Shown here in pieces: positions 1-8,841 of a DNA stretch of 64,000 nucleotides (position 1 is its first letter; each line of letters begins with the position of its first letter). Both the position numbers and the translations under genes were made by a program. The stretch is from positions 62,001 to 126,000 of the forward strand of contig NZ_JAPVBQ010000005.1 of assembly GCF_026968045.1 (NCBI RefSeq), read 5' to 3'. The stretch is from Modestobacter sp. VKM Ac-2977. Its GTDB lineage: Bacteria > Actinomycetota > Actinomycetes > Mycobacteriales > Geodermatophilaceae. Below the pieces are notes generated by a model. It was not told where the DNA came from and searched no databases. It worked only from the letters and a program-made list of their open reading frames with translations.

Positions 1-1
1 G

Positions 2-1261
2 CACCGGTGGAGCGTCGCGCACCTCTACCAGGCGATCCTGGACCGCGAGGAGCACGTCGGCCGACTCGACCACCTGACCACCCTGGCCGGGTACGTGCAC
101 TGGCAGCTCACCGGCGAGAAGGTGCTCGGCATCGGGGACGCCAGCGGCATGTTCCCGATCGACGCCGCCGGGGGCTACGACACCACGATGCTGCCCCGGT
201 TCGACCAGCTGGCCGCCGAGGCCGGGGTAGAGCTGACCCTCGCCGAGCTGCTGCCCGGCATCGCCCGCGCCGGACAGCCGGCCGGCACGCTCACCGAGGC
301 GGGCGCGGCGCTGCTGGACTCGAGCGGCCGGCTGCGTGCCGGCGTCCCCGTCTGTCCGCCGGAGGGTGACGCCGGCACCGGGATGGTCGCCACCAACTCG
401 GTCGCCCCGCGGACCGGCAACGTCTCCGCCGGGACGTCGATCTTCGCGATGGTCGTGCTCGAGCGGGAACTCGCCCAGGTGCACCGTGAACTGGACCTGG
501 TCACCACGCCGGCCGGTGACCCGGTGGCGATGGTGCACTGCAACAACGGCGCCAGTGAGCTGGACGCCTGGGCCGGGCTGTTCGCCGAGTTCGCTCGTGC
601 GCTGGGTGCCGACGTCGACTCCTCGACGGTCTTCCAGACCCTCTTCACCGCTGCCCTGGGCGGCGCGAGCGACTGCGGCGGGATGCTCGCCTACAACTAC
701 CTCTCCGGGGAGCCGATCACCGACTTCGAGGAGGGCCGGCCGCTCTTCCTACGGTCCCCCGACAGCCCGTTCGACCTGGGCACCTTCATGCGGACGCACC
801 TGTTCGCCTCCCTGGCCACGCTGAAGATCGGCATGGACGTCCTGCAGAAGACCGAGGGCGTGCGGCTCGACCGGATGTACGCCCACGGTGGCCTGTTCAA
901 GACCGAGGGCGTGGCGCAGCGCTTCCTGGCCGCCGCCATCGACACCCCGGTCGCCGTCGGCGACGTCGCAGCCGAGGGGGGCGCCTGGGGGATCGCCGTC
1001 CTGGCCGCCTTCGCCGCCGGGCGCGCGCCGGAGCAGGAGCTGGCGGACTACCTGGACGCCGAGGTCTTCACCGACGCGAGCCTGACGACCGCTGACCCCG
1101 ACCCCGCGGACGTCGCGGGCTTCGAGGCGTTCATGCAGCGCTACGTCGCCGCGCTCCCGGTGCAGCGGGCCGCCGTGGACCACGTGGACGTCGGCCACCG
1201 GCCGGCGGCACCGCAGACCGAGACCACCTCTGCCGCCGAGACCGAGGAGCAGCCGGCATGA
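2..1261 (+). CDS. araB: FGGY-family carbohydrate kinase, probable L-ribulokinase (5' partial)
   Basis: The reading frame is open from the first bases of the window, so the N-terminal ATPase half is cut off. What remains is the end of the FGGY N-domain and the whole C-domain (for example [12 protein letters not shown] and the [11 protein letters not shown] block near 880-910, typical of the nucleotide-binding half). FGGY kinases phosphorylate a sugar with ATP. The next two genes are araD and araA, so L-ribulose to L-ribulose-5-phosphate is the likely reaction. The stop TGA overlaps the araD ATG (ATGA at 1258), implying translational coupling. The last 30 or so residues are a hydrophilic Thr/Glu/Pro-rich tail not typical of the family. 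Function is assigned by context; a xylulokinase-like specificity cannot be excluded from this fragment. Confidence 0.88.
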   Translation, partial: HRWSVAHLYQAILDREEHVGRLDHLTTLAGYVHWQLTGEKVLGIGDASGMFPIDAAGGYDTTMLPRFDQLAAEAGVELTLAELLPGIARAGQPAGTLTEAGAALLDSSGRLRAGVPVCPPEGDAGTGMVATNSVAPRTGNVSAGTSIFAMVVLERELAQVHRELDLVTTPAGDPVAMVHCNNGASELDAWAGLFAEFARALGADVDSSTVFQTLFTAALGGASDCGGMLAYNYLSGEPITDFEEGRPLFLRSPDSPFDLGTFMRTHLFASLATLKIGMDVLQKTEGVRLDRMYAHGGLFKTEGVAQRFLAAAIDTPVAVGDVAAEGGAWGIAVLAAFAAGRAPEQELADYLDAEVFTDASLTTADPDPADVAGFEAFMQRYVAALPVQRAAVDHVDVGHRPAAPQTETTSAAETEEQPA

Positions 1262-1941
1262 CCACCACCCCGACCCGCACCGAGCAGGGGACGCTGCGCG
1301 CCCAGCGCGAGCACGTCGCCCACCTGCACACCTACCTCACCCGCTACGAGCTGGTGACCTGGACCTCGGGCAACGTGTCCGAGCGGGTCCCCGGCGAGGA
1401 CCTGTTCGTCATCAAGGGCAGCGGCGTCGAGTACGACCAGCTGACCTGGGAGGGCATCACCGTCTGCGACCTGGACGGCAACGCCGTCGACGGCGTCCGG
1501 GCACCCTCCAGCGACACGGCGGCGCACGCCTACGTCTACCGGAACATGCCCGAGGTCAACGGCCAGGTGCACACGCACAGCACCTACGCCGCGGCCTGGG
1601 CGGCCCGGCACGAGGAGATCCCCTGCGTGCTCACGGCGATGGCCGACGAGTTCGGCGGGCCGATCCCGGTGGGGCCGTTCGCGCTGATCGGCGACGACTC
1701 CATCGGCCAGGGCATCGTGGAGACGCTGCAGGGGCACCGCTCGCCGGCGGTGCTGATGAAGAACCACGGCGTCTTCACCATCGGGCCCTCGGCGAAGGCG
1801 GCGGTCAAGGCCGCCGTCATGACCGAGGACGTCGCCCGCACGGTGCACCTCTCCCGCCAGCTGGGAGAGCCCGTCCCGATCGCGCAGGCGGACATCGACT
1901 CGCTGTACGCGCGCTACCAGAACGTCTACGGACAACGATGA
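1258..1941 (+). CDS. araD: L-ribulose-5-phosphate 4-epimerase
   Basis: A 227-residue class II aldolase/AraD-fold protein, the usual length for AraD. It interconverts L-ribulose-5-phosphate and D-xylulose-5-phosphate, feeding arabinose into the pentose phosphate pathway. Family features are visible in order: the [10 protein letters not shown] substrate/phosphate loop near residue 37, the zinc-binding HTHSTYA near 103, and the second metal His in the [10 protein letters not shown] block near 165. The start is the ATG overlapping the araB stop; the stop overlaps the araA ATG at 1938. The three genes therefore read as one tightly coupled cytosolic catabolic operon. No separate promoter is seen inside. 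Confidence 0.95.
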   Translation: MTTTPTRTEQGTLRAQREHVAHLHTYLTRYELVTWTSGNVSERVPGEDLFVIKGSGVEYDQLTWEGITVCDLDGNAVDGVRAPSSDTAAHAYVYRNMPEVNGQVHTHSTYAAAWAARHEEIPCVLTAMADEFGGPIPVGPFALIGDDSIGQGIVETLQGHRSPAVLMKNHGVFTIGPSAKAAVKAAVMTEDVARTVHLSRQLGEPVPIAQADIDSLYARYQNVYGQR

Positions 1942-3461
1942 GCACGAAGGAGCAGCAGGTGGCATTCGAGGGTTCGGAGATCTGGTTCCTCACCGGCAGT
2001 CAGGGGCTGTACGGCGAGGAGACCCTCCAGCAGGTCGCCGAGCAGTCGCAGCGGGTGGCCGCGACGCTGGACGGCGCGGATGCCGTCCCGGTCCGGGTGG
2101 TCTGGAAGCCGGTGCTCACCGACGCCGGTGCGATCCGGAAGATGATGGGCGAGGCGAACGAGGACCCGAACTGCCTCGGCGTGATCACCTGGATGCACAC
2201 CTTCTCCCCGGCGAAGATGTGGATCTCCGGGCTGGACGCGCTGCGCAAGCCGCTGCTCCACCTGCACACCCAGGCCGACGCCGCCCTCCCGTGGGCGACG
2301 ATCGACATGGACTTCATGAACCTGAACCAGGCCGCCCACGGCGACCGCGAGTACGGCTTCATGCTCACCCGGCTGCGCACGCCGCGGACCACCGTCTCCG
2401 GCCACGCGGGCAACCCGCGGGTGCAGGCCCGGGTGGGCTCCTGGGCCCGCGCCGCCGCCGGTGCGGCCGCCGCCCGCGGCCTCAAGCTGGCGCGGTTCGG
2501 TGACAACATGCGGAACGTCGCGGTCACCGAGGGCGACAAGGTCGAGGCGGAGATCCGCTTCGGCATGTCGGTGAACACCTGGGGCGTCAACGACCTGGTC
2601 GCCGTCGTCGAGCGCGTCGCCGACTCCGCCGTCGACGCGGTGGTCGCCGAGTACGGCGACCTGTACGAGATGGACGCCGACCTGCGCCCCGGCGGCGACC
2701 GGCACTCTCATGTGCGCTACCAGGCCCGGATCGAGGTGGCGCTGCGCTCGTTCCTGGAGGACGGCGGCTTCGGCGCCTTCACCACCAACTTCGAGGACCT
2801 GGGCGGCCTGCGCCAGCTCCCCGGCCTGGCCGTGCAGCGGCTGATGGCCGACGGCTACGGCTTCGGTGGCGAGGGCGACTGGAAGACCTCCGCCCTGCTG
2901 CGGGTGCTCAAGGTCGCCGCCCAGGGGCTGCCCGGCGGCACGTCCTTCATGGAGGACTACACCTACGACCTGGCCTCGGAGACCCCGAAGATCCTCGGTG
3001 CTCACATGCTCGAGGTGTGCCCGACGATCGCCGGGGACAAGCCGCGGCTGGAGGTGCACCCGCTGGGGATCGGCGGCCGCGAGGACCCGGCCCGGCTGGT
3101 GTTCACCGCCGCCCCCGCCGCCGGCATCACCGTGGGCTGGTGCGACCTGGGCGACCGGTTCCGCTGGGTGGCCAACGAGATCGACGTCGTCGAGCCGTCC
3201 GAGCCGCTGCCGAACCTGCCGGTCGCCCGGGCGGTCTGGGAGCCCCGGCCGGACTTCGAGACGGCGACCGAGGGCTGGCTGACCGCTGGCGGGCCGCACC
3301 ACACGGTGCTGTCCACCCAGCTGGGGGCCGACGAGCTGACCGACCTGGCCGAGGTGTTCGACACCGAGTTGGTGCTCATCGACGCCGGCACCACCCGGCG
3401 CAGCCTGGCCAAGGAGCTGCGCTGGAGCGCGGCCTACCACCGGCTCAACCAGCGCCTCTGA
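1938..3461 (+). CDS. araA: L-arabinose isomerase
   Basis: At 507 residues this is the expected length for AraA, which isomerises L-arabinose to L-ribulose in the cytosol using Mn2+. The opening [13 protein letters not shown] is the family's signature. Metal/catalytic acid positions lie in the GEGDWKT block and in SFMEDYTYD near residue 335, followed by the His of GAHMLEVCP. The gene is the last of the visible araB-araD-araA run and ends just before a strong stem-loop (3473-3508). No regulator or transporter of the operon is in the window, so the promoter must lie upstream of position 1. Confidence 0.97.
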   Translation: MSTKEQQVAFEGSEIWFLTGSQGLYGEETLQQVAEQSQRVAATLDGADAVPVRVVWKPVLTDAGAIRKMMGEANEDPNCLGVITWMHTFSPAKMWISGLDALRKPLLHLHTQADAALPWATIDMDFMNLNQAAHGDREYGFMLTRLRTPRTTVSGHAGNPRVQARVGSWARAAAGAAAARGLKLARFGDNMRNVAVTEGDKVEAEIRFGMSVNTWGVNDLVAVVERVADSAVDAVVAEYGDLYEMDADLRPGGDRHSHVRYQARIEVALRSFLEDGGFGAFTTNFEDLGGLRQLPGLAVQRLMADGYGFGGEGDWKTSALLRVLKVAAQGLPGGTSFMEDYTYDLASETPKILGAHMLEVCPTIAGDKPRLEVHPLGIGGREDPARLVFTAAPAAGITVGWCDLGDRFRWVANEIDVVEPSEPLPNLPVARAVWEPRPDFETATEGWLTAGGPHHTVLSTQLGADELTDLAEVFDTELVLIDAGTTRRSLAKELRWSAAYHRLNQRL

Positions 3462-3472
3462 GCGCCTGACGC

Positions 3473-3508
3473 ACGACGCCCCGCCCGGTTCTGCGGGCGG
3501 GGCGTCGT
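3473..3508. terminator. Bidirectional rho-independent-type stem-loop
   Basis: Two perfect 15-bp arms (3473-3487 and 3494-3508) enclose a 6-nt loop, GTTCTG. It sits between the araA stop (3461) and the convergent stop at 3513, so it can serve both transcripts. It lacks a T-run, as is usual in high-GC actinobacteria. The arm sequence ACGACGCCCCG recurs in the hairpin at 5198-5235. Confidence 0.85.
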
Positions 3509-3512
3509 CGTC

Positions 3513-4499
3513 TCACCCGTAGTTGCGGGCGACGCCGTCGAGCAGCGCGGTGAACGCCGCGGCTGCGGTGACCTCGCCGTCCTGGTCGGCCGTGGCGTCG
3601 AGCACCCAGGTGCCCTGGCCACGGGCGTCGGGGACGGCCAGCTGGAACGATGCCTGGTCGACCGAGCCGCACCGGATCAGCACGCCGCCGTCGGCGACGT
3701 CGGCCCGGGGGCAAGGGGCCGGATCGCCCTGGGGCATCCAGTCGAACGCATCGCGGGCGACGTCGGCGGGCGTCGTCCCGTCGCCCAGGAAGCCCACGCG
3801 CACCGTGAACGGGTAGTCGATGGTGTCGTACAGCAGCGGCACCGGCGCCCAGGTGCACGCGCCGGGCAGCGTGCCGGTCCAGTAGCTCATCCGGGGCCCC
3901 AGCGCAGCGGAGAGGCCGTCGGACAGCACCGGGCAGGTGGAGAGGTCGTCCGCGGTGTCCCGGCCCGGGTACGGCTTGGGCTCCGGCAGCCACCGGTCCC
4001 ACTCGGTGGGCGAGGGGAACGCCAGGGACGACGGCAGGGCGCCGACCACCCGGTCCAGGTCGGCCTGGGCCTCTGCGGTCAGCCGAGCCTTCTCCGCCGC
4101 GGACACCACCGGGATCGGTTCCTTGCCGTAGGCCTCGGTCCCACCGCCGGTGAGGGTGGCGTCCCCCGCGTCGGCGGTGACCGGGCGGTCGTCGGGCACC
4201 GGTGTCCCGGACGGTGTGGACCCCCCGGGCGGCGTCGGTGCCGTGACCGGCGCCGACGAGGTGACCGTCGGGCGCGCGGTGTCCCCGGGGAGCGGTGCCG
4301 AGGACGGTGGGCCGACGGCGACCGCGCCCCCGACGGCCACCGCGGCCACGCCGGCGGCGACCGCGGCCAATGTCCGCCGGGTCCGGCGCCGGTGGCGCCA
4401 TCGGGCCATCGCGCCCTCGGCGTCGCCGCCTCCGCCGGCGGTCAACTCGTCGGCCAGACCGTGCAGCCGGCCGGCGAGGTCGCGCTCGTGTGGGTTCAC
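3513..4499 (-). CDS. Membrane-anchored anti-sigma-like protein paired with SigE-family sigma factor
   Basis: A 328-residue protein with a roughly 45-residue hydrophilic N-terminus containing a basic RWRHRRRTRR patch. One transmembrane segment follows (about residues 46-68, LAAVAAGVAAVAVGGAVAV), then a Thr/Ser/Pro-rich linker and a large extracytoplasmic domain ending in RNYG. I recognise no enzymatic motif. The GTG start at 4499 overlaps the TGA of the sigma factor gene (GTGA), so the two are translationally coupled. That arrangement is typical for a sigma/anti-sigma pair, with the N-terminus as the presumed sigma-binding part; the role is inference from topology and coupling. The gene ends 4 nt from the terminator shared with araA. 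Confidence 0.7.
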   Translation of the reverse strand: MNPHERDLAGRLHGLADELTAGGGGDAEGAMARWRHRRRTRRTLAAVAAGVAAVAVGGAVAVGPPSSAPLPGDTARPTVTSSAPVTAPTPPGGSTPSGTPVPDDRPVTADAGDATLTGGGTEAYGKEPIPVVSAAEKARLTAEAQADLDRVVGALPSSLAFPSPTEWDRWLPEPKPYPGRDTADDLSTCPVLSDGLSAALGPRMSYWTGTLPGACTWAPVPLLYDTIDYPFTVRVGFLGDGTTPADVARDAFDWMPQGDPAPCPRADVADGGVLIRCGSVDQASFQLAVPDARGQGTWVLDATADQDGEVTAAAAFTALLDGVARNYG

Positions 4500-5092
4500 G
4501 CAGGCCTCCGGGTGGTCCGTGCCGGGTCCGGGAACGGCTCGGGGGAGGGGGCGAGGGACGGCTCCGGGGAACGGTCCAGGACGGTGCGCAGCACGGCGAG
4601 GCCGCGGGCGACGTGCTTGCCGACCGTGCTCACCGAACAGCCCATCAGGCGTGCGGTGTCGGCCTCGCTGAGGTCGTCGAGGTAGCGCAGCACCACTGCG
4701 GTGCGCACCCGCGGGCTCAGCTCGCGCAGCGCGGTGCGCAGTTCGTCGGCCTCGGCGTGCAGCGCCTGCAGGTCCACCCGGTCCGGGGAGTCGGGGAACC
4801 ACTCGACCACCTGCTCGGTGTTGCTGAGCCGGCGCAGCCAGCTGAGGTGGCCGTTGACCAGCATCTTGCGCACGTAGGCGACGGGGTCGTCGGCGCGGCG
4901 GACCGTGCCCCACCGGCCGTAGGCGCGGGCCAGCGCGGTCTGCAGCAGGTCCTCGCCGCGGCCACGGTCGCCGGTCAGCAGCACGGCGGTGCGCAGCAGC
5001 CGTGGGCCGTGCGCACCGACGAAGTCGGTGAACTCCTCGTCCTGCTCCTCCGCCACCGCGTCCCTTCCGCTGGTCCCACTGAGGAGACGCAT
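4496..5092 (-). CDS. SigE-family (ECF-like) RNA polymerase sigma factor
   Basis: 198 residues with sigma region 2 (EFTDFVGAHGPRLLRTAVLL to GRWGTVRRADD, about residues 20-65) and region 4 (LSEADTARLMGCSVSTVGKH, about 140-165, a helix-turn-helix). The layout and the RLLRTAVLLTGD wording match the small actinobacterial SigE-family factors. It directs RNA polymerase to a stress or envelope regulon. The ATG at 5092 is chosen because the conserved region 2 begins shortly after it; the upstream open frame has no family similarity. An 8-bp hairpin at 5163-5182 lies in the leader. Coupled by GTGA to the downstream membrane protein. Confidence 0.88.
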   Translation of the reverse strand: MRLLSGTSGRDAVAEEQDEEFTDFVGAHGPRLLRTAVLLTGDRGRGEDLLQTALARAYGRWGTVRRADDPVAYVRKMLVNGHLSWLRRLSNTEQVVEWFPDSPDRVDLQALHAEADELRTALRELSPRVRTAVVLRYLDDLSEADTARLMGCSVSTVGKHVARGLAVLRTVLDRSPEPSLAPSPEPFPDPARTTRRPA

Positions 5093-5162
5093 CGGCAGTC
5101 CGGATGGCCCCCAGGTCCTCCGGTCACGATCCGGTAACGGTGCAGCGGGCGCGGTGGGGGCG

Positions 5163-5182
5163 CCTCCGACAGAGGTCGGAGG
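5163..5182. other. Short hairpin in the sigma-factor leader
   Basis: CCTCCGAC (5163-5170) and GTCGGAGG (5175-5182) form an 8-bp perfect stem with loop AGAG, about 70 nt upstream of the sigma factor start. It may be a leader structure or part of the intergenic terminator region; no assignment can be made from sequence alone. Confidence 0.4.
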
Positions 5183-5197
5183 CCCTGGTCCGGAACG

Positions 5198-5235
5198 GAC
5201 GACGCCCCGGCCGGTTGCCCGGCCGGGGCGTCGTC
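5198..5235 (-). terminator. Terminator of the LysM-transglycosylase gene
   Basis: Perfect 17-bp arms (5198-5214, 5219-5235) with loop TTGC, about 80 nt downstream of the stop at 5313 and upstream of the sigma-factor gene on the same strand. It should separate the two transcription units. Confidence 0.8.
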
Positions 5236-5312
5236 GTGCCGGTGGTCCGGTCGCCCGGACCGCCGGGTCGGTCAGCGCGTGATCGCGCCGACCGACCCGT
5301 CGCGCTCGTCGA

Positions 5313-6173
5313 TCAGTACCAGTTGTTGGCCTGGGAGTGCGCCCACGCGGCGCACGGGGTGCCGTAGCGGTCGCTGATGTAGCCCAGGCCCCAGGTGATC
5401 TGGGTCGCCGGGTTGGTGCGCCAGTCCGGGCCGGCCGAGGCCATCTTCGACCCGGGCAGCGCCTGCGGGATGCCGTAGGCGCTGGAGTTCGGGTTGTCGG
5501 CCAGCGGGTTCCAGTTGCTCTCCTTCTCCCACAGGCTGTCCAGGCAGGCGAACTCGCCGGCTCCCCAGCCACGCTCGGCGACCATGGTCCGGGCGATGGA
5601 CCGGGGGTCACCGCTGGTGCTCCGGTCGGCGCTGCGGCTGGCTGCCTGCTGGACCGGGCGGCTGGGTGCCGGGGCCGCGGGCGCGGCCGCCCCGCCGCCG
5701 AGGGTGAGGCGCTGCCCGATGCGGAGCACGTTCGGGTTGCTGCCGATGGTGTCGCGGTTGGCGGAGTAGATGCTCTGCCAGGTGGTGCCGTGCGCCGCGG
5801 CGATCTTGCTGAGGGTGTCGCCGGCGCGCACGACGTAGGAGCCGGACGCCGCCGCGGGCGCGGCAGCCGGGGCCGCGGCCGAGCCGCCGCCGATGGACAG
5901 CACCTGCCCGACACGCAGCACGTTCGGGTTGCTGCCGATGGTGTCCCGGTTGGCGGCGTGGATGCCCTGCCAGGTGGTGCCGTGGCTGGCGGCGAGCTTG
6001 CTGAGCGTGTCACCGGGGCTGACGGTGTGGCTGCCGGTGTGGGCCTGGGCCGGTGCGATGACCCCGAAGGACATCGCCGCGGCTGCCGCGACGACCATCG
6101 CGGGGCGTGCCGCGGAAGCGAAGGCGGAGCGCCCGGTGGAGCGGTCGCGCCGTGCCGTGAAGCGATTGAGCAT
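5313..6173 (-). CDS. Secreted double-LysM lysozyme/transglycosylase-like cell-wall enzyme
   Basis: 286 residues. An N-terminal Sec signal peptide (basic start, hydrophobic AMVVAAAAAMSFGVIAPAQA, cleavage near AQA-HT around residue 45) is followed by two LysM repeats. Each repeat reads V(S/R)xGDTLSK(L/I)AA.HGTTWQ and ends in the NRDTIGSNPNVLR block (about 50-95 and 115-160). After an Ala/Pro/Ser linker comes a C-terminal lysozyme-like domain (about 195-286) with candidate catalytic Glu in LWEKESNW and the SAYGIPQALPGSKM block, as in actinobacterial resuscitation/transglycosylase proteins. It should bind and cleave peptidoglycan outside the membrane. A c-di-AMP riboswitch lies immediately upstream and its 3' end abuts the Shine-Dalgarno GAGAGG (6185-6190). 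Confidence 0.9.
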   Translation of the reverse strand: MLNRFTARRDRSTGRSAFASAARPAMVVAAAAAMSFGVIAPAQAHTGSHTVSPGDTLSKLAASHGTTWQGIHAANRDTIGSNPNVLRVGQVLSIGGGSAAAPAAAPAAASGSYVVRAGDTLSKIAAAHGTTWQSIYSANRDTIGSNPNVLRIGQRLTLGGGAAAPAAPAPSRPVQQAASRSADRSTSGDPRSIARTMVAERGWGAGEFACLDSLWEKESNWNPLADNPNSSAYGIPQALPGSKMASAGPDWRTNPATQITWGLGYISDRYGTPCAAWAHSQANNWY

Positions 6174-6190
6174 GGGTGTGTGTGCCTCTC

Positions 6191-6348
6191 GCCGCCTGCG
6201 GAGTTAGCTGTCGGGTTCGGGCGAGAGCTGCCCGGCCGCGTTCTGCGGCTTCACCCCAAGGCCCGGAGGCCTGGTCCTGCGAGGTGGGTCCCCCGCGCCT
6301 GCCCGTGGTCTCGTGACGTCCGGGCGACGGTGGGCAGGTTCGGCGGTG
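6191..6348 (-). promoter_or_regulatory. c-di-AMP riboswitch (ydaO/yuaA class)
   Basis: Read on the minus strand, the leader contains the class's conserved blocks in the right order: GCGGGGGACCCA (about 6284-6295), TTGGGGTGAAGCCG (about 6246-6259) and the 3' signature CCGAACCCGACAGCTAACTC, then GCAGGCGGC (6191-6220). The closing stem can form between ACCGCC (6342-6347) and GGCGG (6191-6196). In actinobacteria this riboswitch controls peptidoglycan hydrolase genes such as rpf and nlpC homologues, usually as an OFF switch for c-di-AMP. Here it ends 17 nt before the start codon, which would allow control of ribosome access as well as termination. Confidence 0.88.
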
Positions 6349-6523
6349 CCGTCGTCCGGAGCCCGCCGTGCGGCGGACGGGGACAACGGTAGGCAGGCCG
6401 TCGGCCGGAGGCGTCGGTCGGCGACGAGCTTTCCCGGGCGCCCCGACGCGGTCAGCACCGGCTGTGACGGATCATGGACGCGGCGTGGGTCGGTGCGCTG
6501 AGGTCGTTTCCCGGCGCAACGGC

Positions 6524-7735
6524 TCAGTGGCCGGCGAGCACGACCGGCAGGTCCTGGAGGCCGCGGATGACGAACTCCGGACGACGCCGGGCCGGGCGGG
6601 CCAGCTCGAGCCGGGACGTGCGGCTCAGCAGTGCGCCGAAGGAGGCCTGCAGCTCCACCCGGGCCAGCGGGGCGCCGATGCAGAAGTGCACGCCCGCGCC
6701 GAAGGAGATGTGCGGGTTGTCCGCGCGCCCGACGTCGAGGGTGTCGGGGTCGACGAAGACGGCCGGGTCGCGGTTGGCACTGCCCAGCAGGGCGGCGATC
6801 TTCTGTCCACGTGCGACGGTGACCCCGCCGATCTCGACGTCCTCGGTGGCGGTGCGCTCGAACAGCTGCAGCGGCGAGTCGTAGCGCATCAGCTCCTCGA
6901 TCGCCGTCGGCAGCAGGCCCGGGTCCGCGCGCAGCCGGGCCAGCTGGTCGGGGTGCTCCAGCAGCGCCAGCAGGCCGTTGCCGCTCACGTTGACCGTCGC
7001 CTCGTGGCCGGCGTTGAGCAGCAGGATGCAGGTGGTCACCAGCTCGTCCTCGGTGAGCCGGTCGCCCTCGGCGTCGCGCACCGTGACCAGGTGGGTGAGC
7101 AGGTCCTCGCCCGGGGTGGTCCGCCGCTCGGCGGCCAGCTCGCGCAGGTAGGCGACGAACTCGGCGGCGGCTCGCTCGGCGTCGGCCTCGATCTCCGTCG
7201 TCCGCCCGTACTCGTACATCTTCACGATCGCGTTCGACCACGGGCGCAGCAGCGGCCGGTCGGCCACCGGCACCCCGAGCAGCTCGGCGATGACCGCGAC
7301 CGGCAGCTCCTCGGCCATGCCGGACAGCACGTCGACGCCGGTCTCGCCGGCGGAGCGCTCGACGAGGGAGTCGACGAGGGAGTCGGCCAGCTCCTGCACC
7401 CACGGCCGCAGCCGCTCGACGTGGCCGCGGGCGAACGCCGCGCTGATCAGCCGGCGCAGCCGGGTGTGCGTGGGCGGCTCCATCTCCAGGATGGCGTTGC
7501 GGTGGATCAGGTTGAAGCTCTCGAACCGCTCGGCAGGGGTCCGGTCCGACCAGATCCGGCCCAGCCGCCGGTCCCGCAGGACGGCGTTGGCCTCGGCGTG
7601 GCCGAAGGCCAGCCACAGGTCCTGCCGCTCGTCCCACTGCACCGGCGCGGCGGCGCGGGCCACGGCGAACGCCGGATAGGGATCGGCGACGAGCGCGGGG
7701 TCGGTCAGGTCGAACGGGACGGGAGCCGGTGCCAC
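6524..7735 (-). CDS. Cytochrome P450
   Basis: 403 residues, normal for a soluble bacterial P450. Motifs visible: the I-helix oxygen-activation region LLNAGHEATVN (about 235-245), the K-helix ExxR in EELMRYDSP (about 280), and the heme-binding FGAGVHFCIGAPLARVEL with the axial Cys near residue 350. Substrate is unknown; no ferredoxin or reductase gene is adjacent. The GTG start at 7735 is preceded by TAGGCT ending 6 nt upstream, consistent with a leaderless transcript. The downstream gene on the same strand is the LysM enzyme, separated by the riboswitch leader, so they are independently controlled. Confidence 0.95.
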   Translation of the reverse strand: MAPAPVPFDLTDPALVADPYPAFAVARAAAPVQWDERQDLWLAFGHAEANAVLRDRRLGRIWSDRTPAERFESFNLIHRNAILEMEPPTHTRLRRLISAAFARGHVERLRPWVQELADSLVDSLVERSAGETGVDVLSGMAEELPVAVIAELLGVPVADRPLLRPWSNAIVKMYEYGRTTEIEADAERAAAEFVAYLRELAAERRTTPGEDLLTHLVTVRDAEGDRLTEDELVTTCILLLNAGHEATVNVSGNGLLALLEHPDQLARLRADPGLLPTAIEELMRYDSPLQLFERTATEDVEIGGVTVARGQKIAALLGSANRDPAVFVDPDTLDVGRADNPHISFGAGVHFCIGAPLARVELQASFGALLSRTSRLELARPARRRPEFVIRGLQDLPVVLAGH

Positions 7736-7741
7736 CGGCAG

Positions 7742-7747
7742 AGCCTA
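7742..7747 (-). promoter_or_regulatory. -10 element TAGGCT of leaderless P450 transcript
   Basis: TAGGCT on the minus strand ends 6 nt before the GTG at 7735, so transcription would start at or next to the start codon. Confidence 0.55.
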
Positions 7748-7797
7748 CGGGCGGCAGCCGGACGGGACGCCGTCCCCCGGTCGCCGACGGCGCCTCC

Positions 7798-7803
7798 TAC
7801 GCT
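7798..7803 (+). promoter_or_regulatory. -10 element TACGCT of leaderless SEC-C gene
   Basis: TACGCT lies 7 nt before the ATG at 7811. The short P450/SEC-C divergent gap (about 75 bp) leaves no room for a conventional leader with Shine-Dalgarno. Confidence 0.6.
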
Positions 7804-7810
7804 CGCATGC

Positions 7811-8749
7811 ATGGCCCGCTCCACGACCCGTCGCCGCCCCACCGCTCCTGCCGCGGCCGACGGCGAGACCAACCCGAAGGCGCCCTGCCCCTGTGGCTCC
7901 GGCCGCCGCTACAAGCACTGCCACGGCTCCGGCTACGGCCAGCCCGTGCGCCGCCCGTTCGAGGGCCTGCCCGGCGAGGTCGACTGGGTGGCGCTGCGCG
8001 AGCTCGTGCCGGCCGCCACGGCCTCGCTGACCACGACGGAGGGCCGGTCGGTCACGCTGGCCAGCGTGCTCCCCGGTGGCACCCCCGCCCTGGTGCGGGC
8101 CAACGGCGAGATTCTGCTCGGCGTCCAGCTGCAGACCTCCTCCGACGACGTCAGCCGCGACCTCGGCACCGCGCTCGCCGCCGCGCTCGAGGCCCCGGCC
8201 GGCGCCCCGGTCGACCCGGGCCCCATCGGTGCCGCCGGCTCGGCCGGACCGCGACTGCAGGAGCTGCTGGAACTCTCGGCTCCGTTCGAGGTCACCGTGC
8301 ACGACGACTTCGAGTTCTGGCTGGAGGGCGCCGACGTCGACGCGACCGCCCGCGCGAGCATGCAGCAGGCCAACGAGATGGTCATGCCCACGGTGCGGCT
8401 GGACGGGCTGGAGGCCGCCTACTGGTGCCGGCCCACCACCGAGCGCGGGCACGTGCGCTGGGTGCGCCCCGAGCCGGAGGAGGCGCTCCTGGACGCCCTG
8501 GCCCGGCTCGGCGCGGCCGAGCAGCTGAGCCTGGGGGAGGGCACCCGCTACGCCGGCGCCTTCCGCGCCCTCGGGCTCGTCGTCCCGGTGTGGGACGTGC
8601 CCGGCGCCGTGCCCGGTGCCGAGTGGGCCGGCCCCTCGGCCGAGCTGCACTCTCGGCTGGAGGCCGCGCTGGCGGTCACCGAGCCGCTGGACGCGGACGA
8701 GCGACGGGCCCGCGCCGGGCTGCTGTCCCGGCAGGTCACGCTGCGCTGA
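7811..8749 (+). CDS. SEC-C zinc-motif protein (DUF5926-like)
   Basis: 312 residues. A basic disordered N-terminus is followed by the SEC-C metal motif CPCGSGRRYKHCHG (about residues 28-41), the CxC...HC zinc site also found at the end of SecA. The remaining 270 residues are an actinobacterial domain of unknown function with no catalytic motif I recognise. The SEC-C motif suggests a ribosome- or SecB-like binding role, but that is only family analogy. The start is the ATG at 7811 because a -10-like TACGCT sits 7 nt upstream; a longer open frame that begins at 6368 is antisense to the P450 and is not coding. Confidence 0.8.
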   Translation: MARSTTRRRPTAPAAADGETNPKAPCPCGSGRRYKHCHGSGYGQPVRRPFEGLPGEVDWVALRELVPAATASLTTTEGRSVTLASVLPGGTPALVRANGEILLGVQLQTSSDDVSRDLGTALAAALEAPAGAPVDPGPIGAAGSAGPRLQELLELSAPFEVTVHDDFEFWLEGADVDATARASMQQANEMVMPTVRLDGLEAAYWCRPTTERGHVRWVRPEPEEALLDALARLGAAEQLSLGEGTRYAGAFRALGLVVPVWDVPGAVPGAEWAGPSAELHSRLEAALAVTEPLDADERRARAGLLSRQVTLR

Positions 8750-8763
8750 GCCGGAGGCCCCGG

Positions 8764-8789
8764 CCCCCTCGCCGACTGCGGCGAGAGGG
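8764..8789 (+). terminator. Probable terminator after the SEC-C gene
   Basis: CTCGCCG (8768-8774) pairs with CGGCGAG (8779-8785) around loop ACTG. C/G runs extend the stem on both sides past a one-base bulge. It lies about 20 nt after the stop at 8749. Confidence 0.5.
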
Positions 8790-8841
8790 TCGGGCCAGGC
8801 CTACCGTGGGGGCCGCACAGCAGAGCTGAGAGAGGACGAAC

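Noticed and set aside
6368-8749. 793-residue frame including the SEC-C protein
   Set aside because: The first 480 residues are antisense to the P450 and cross the promoter region; the gene starts at 7811.
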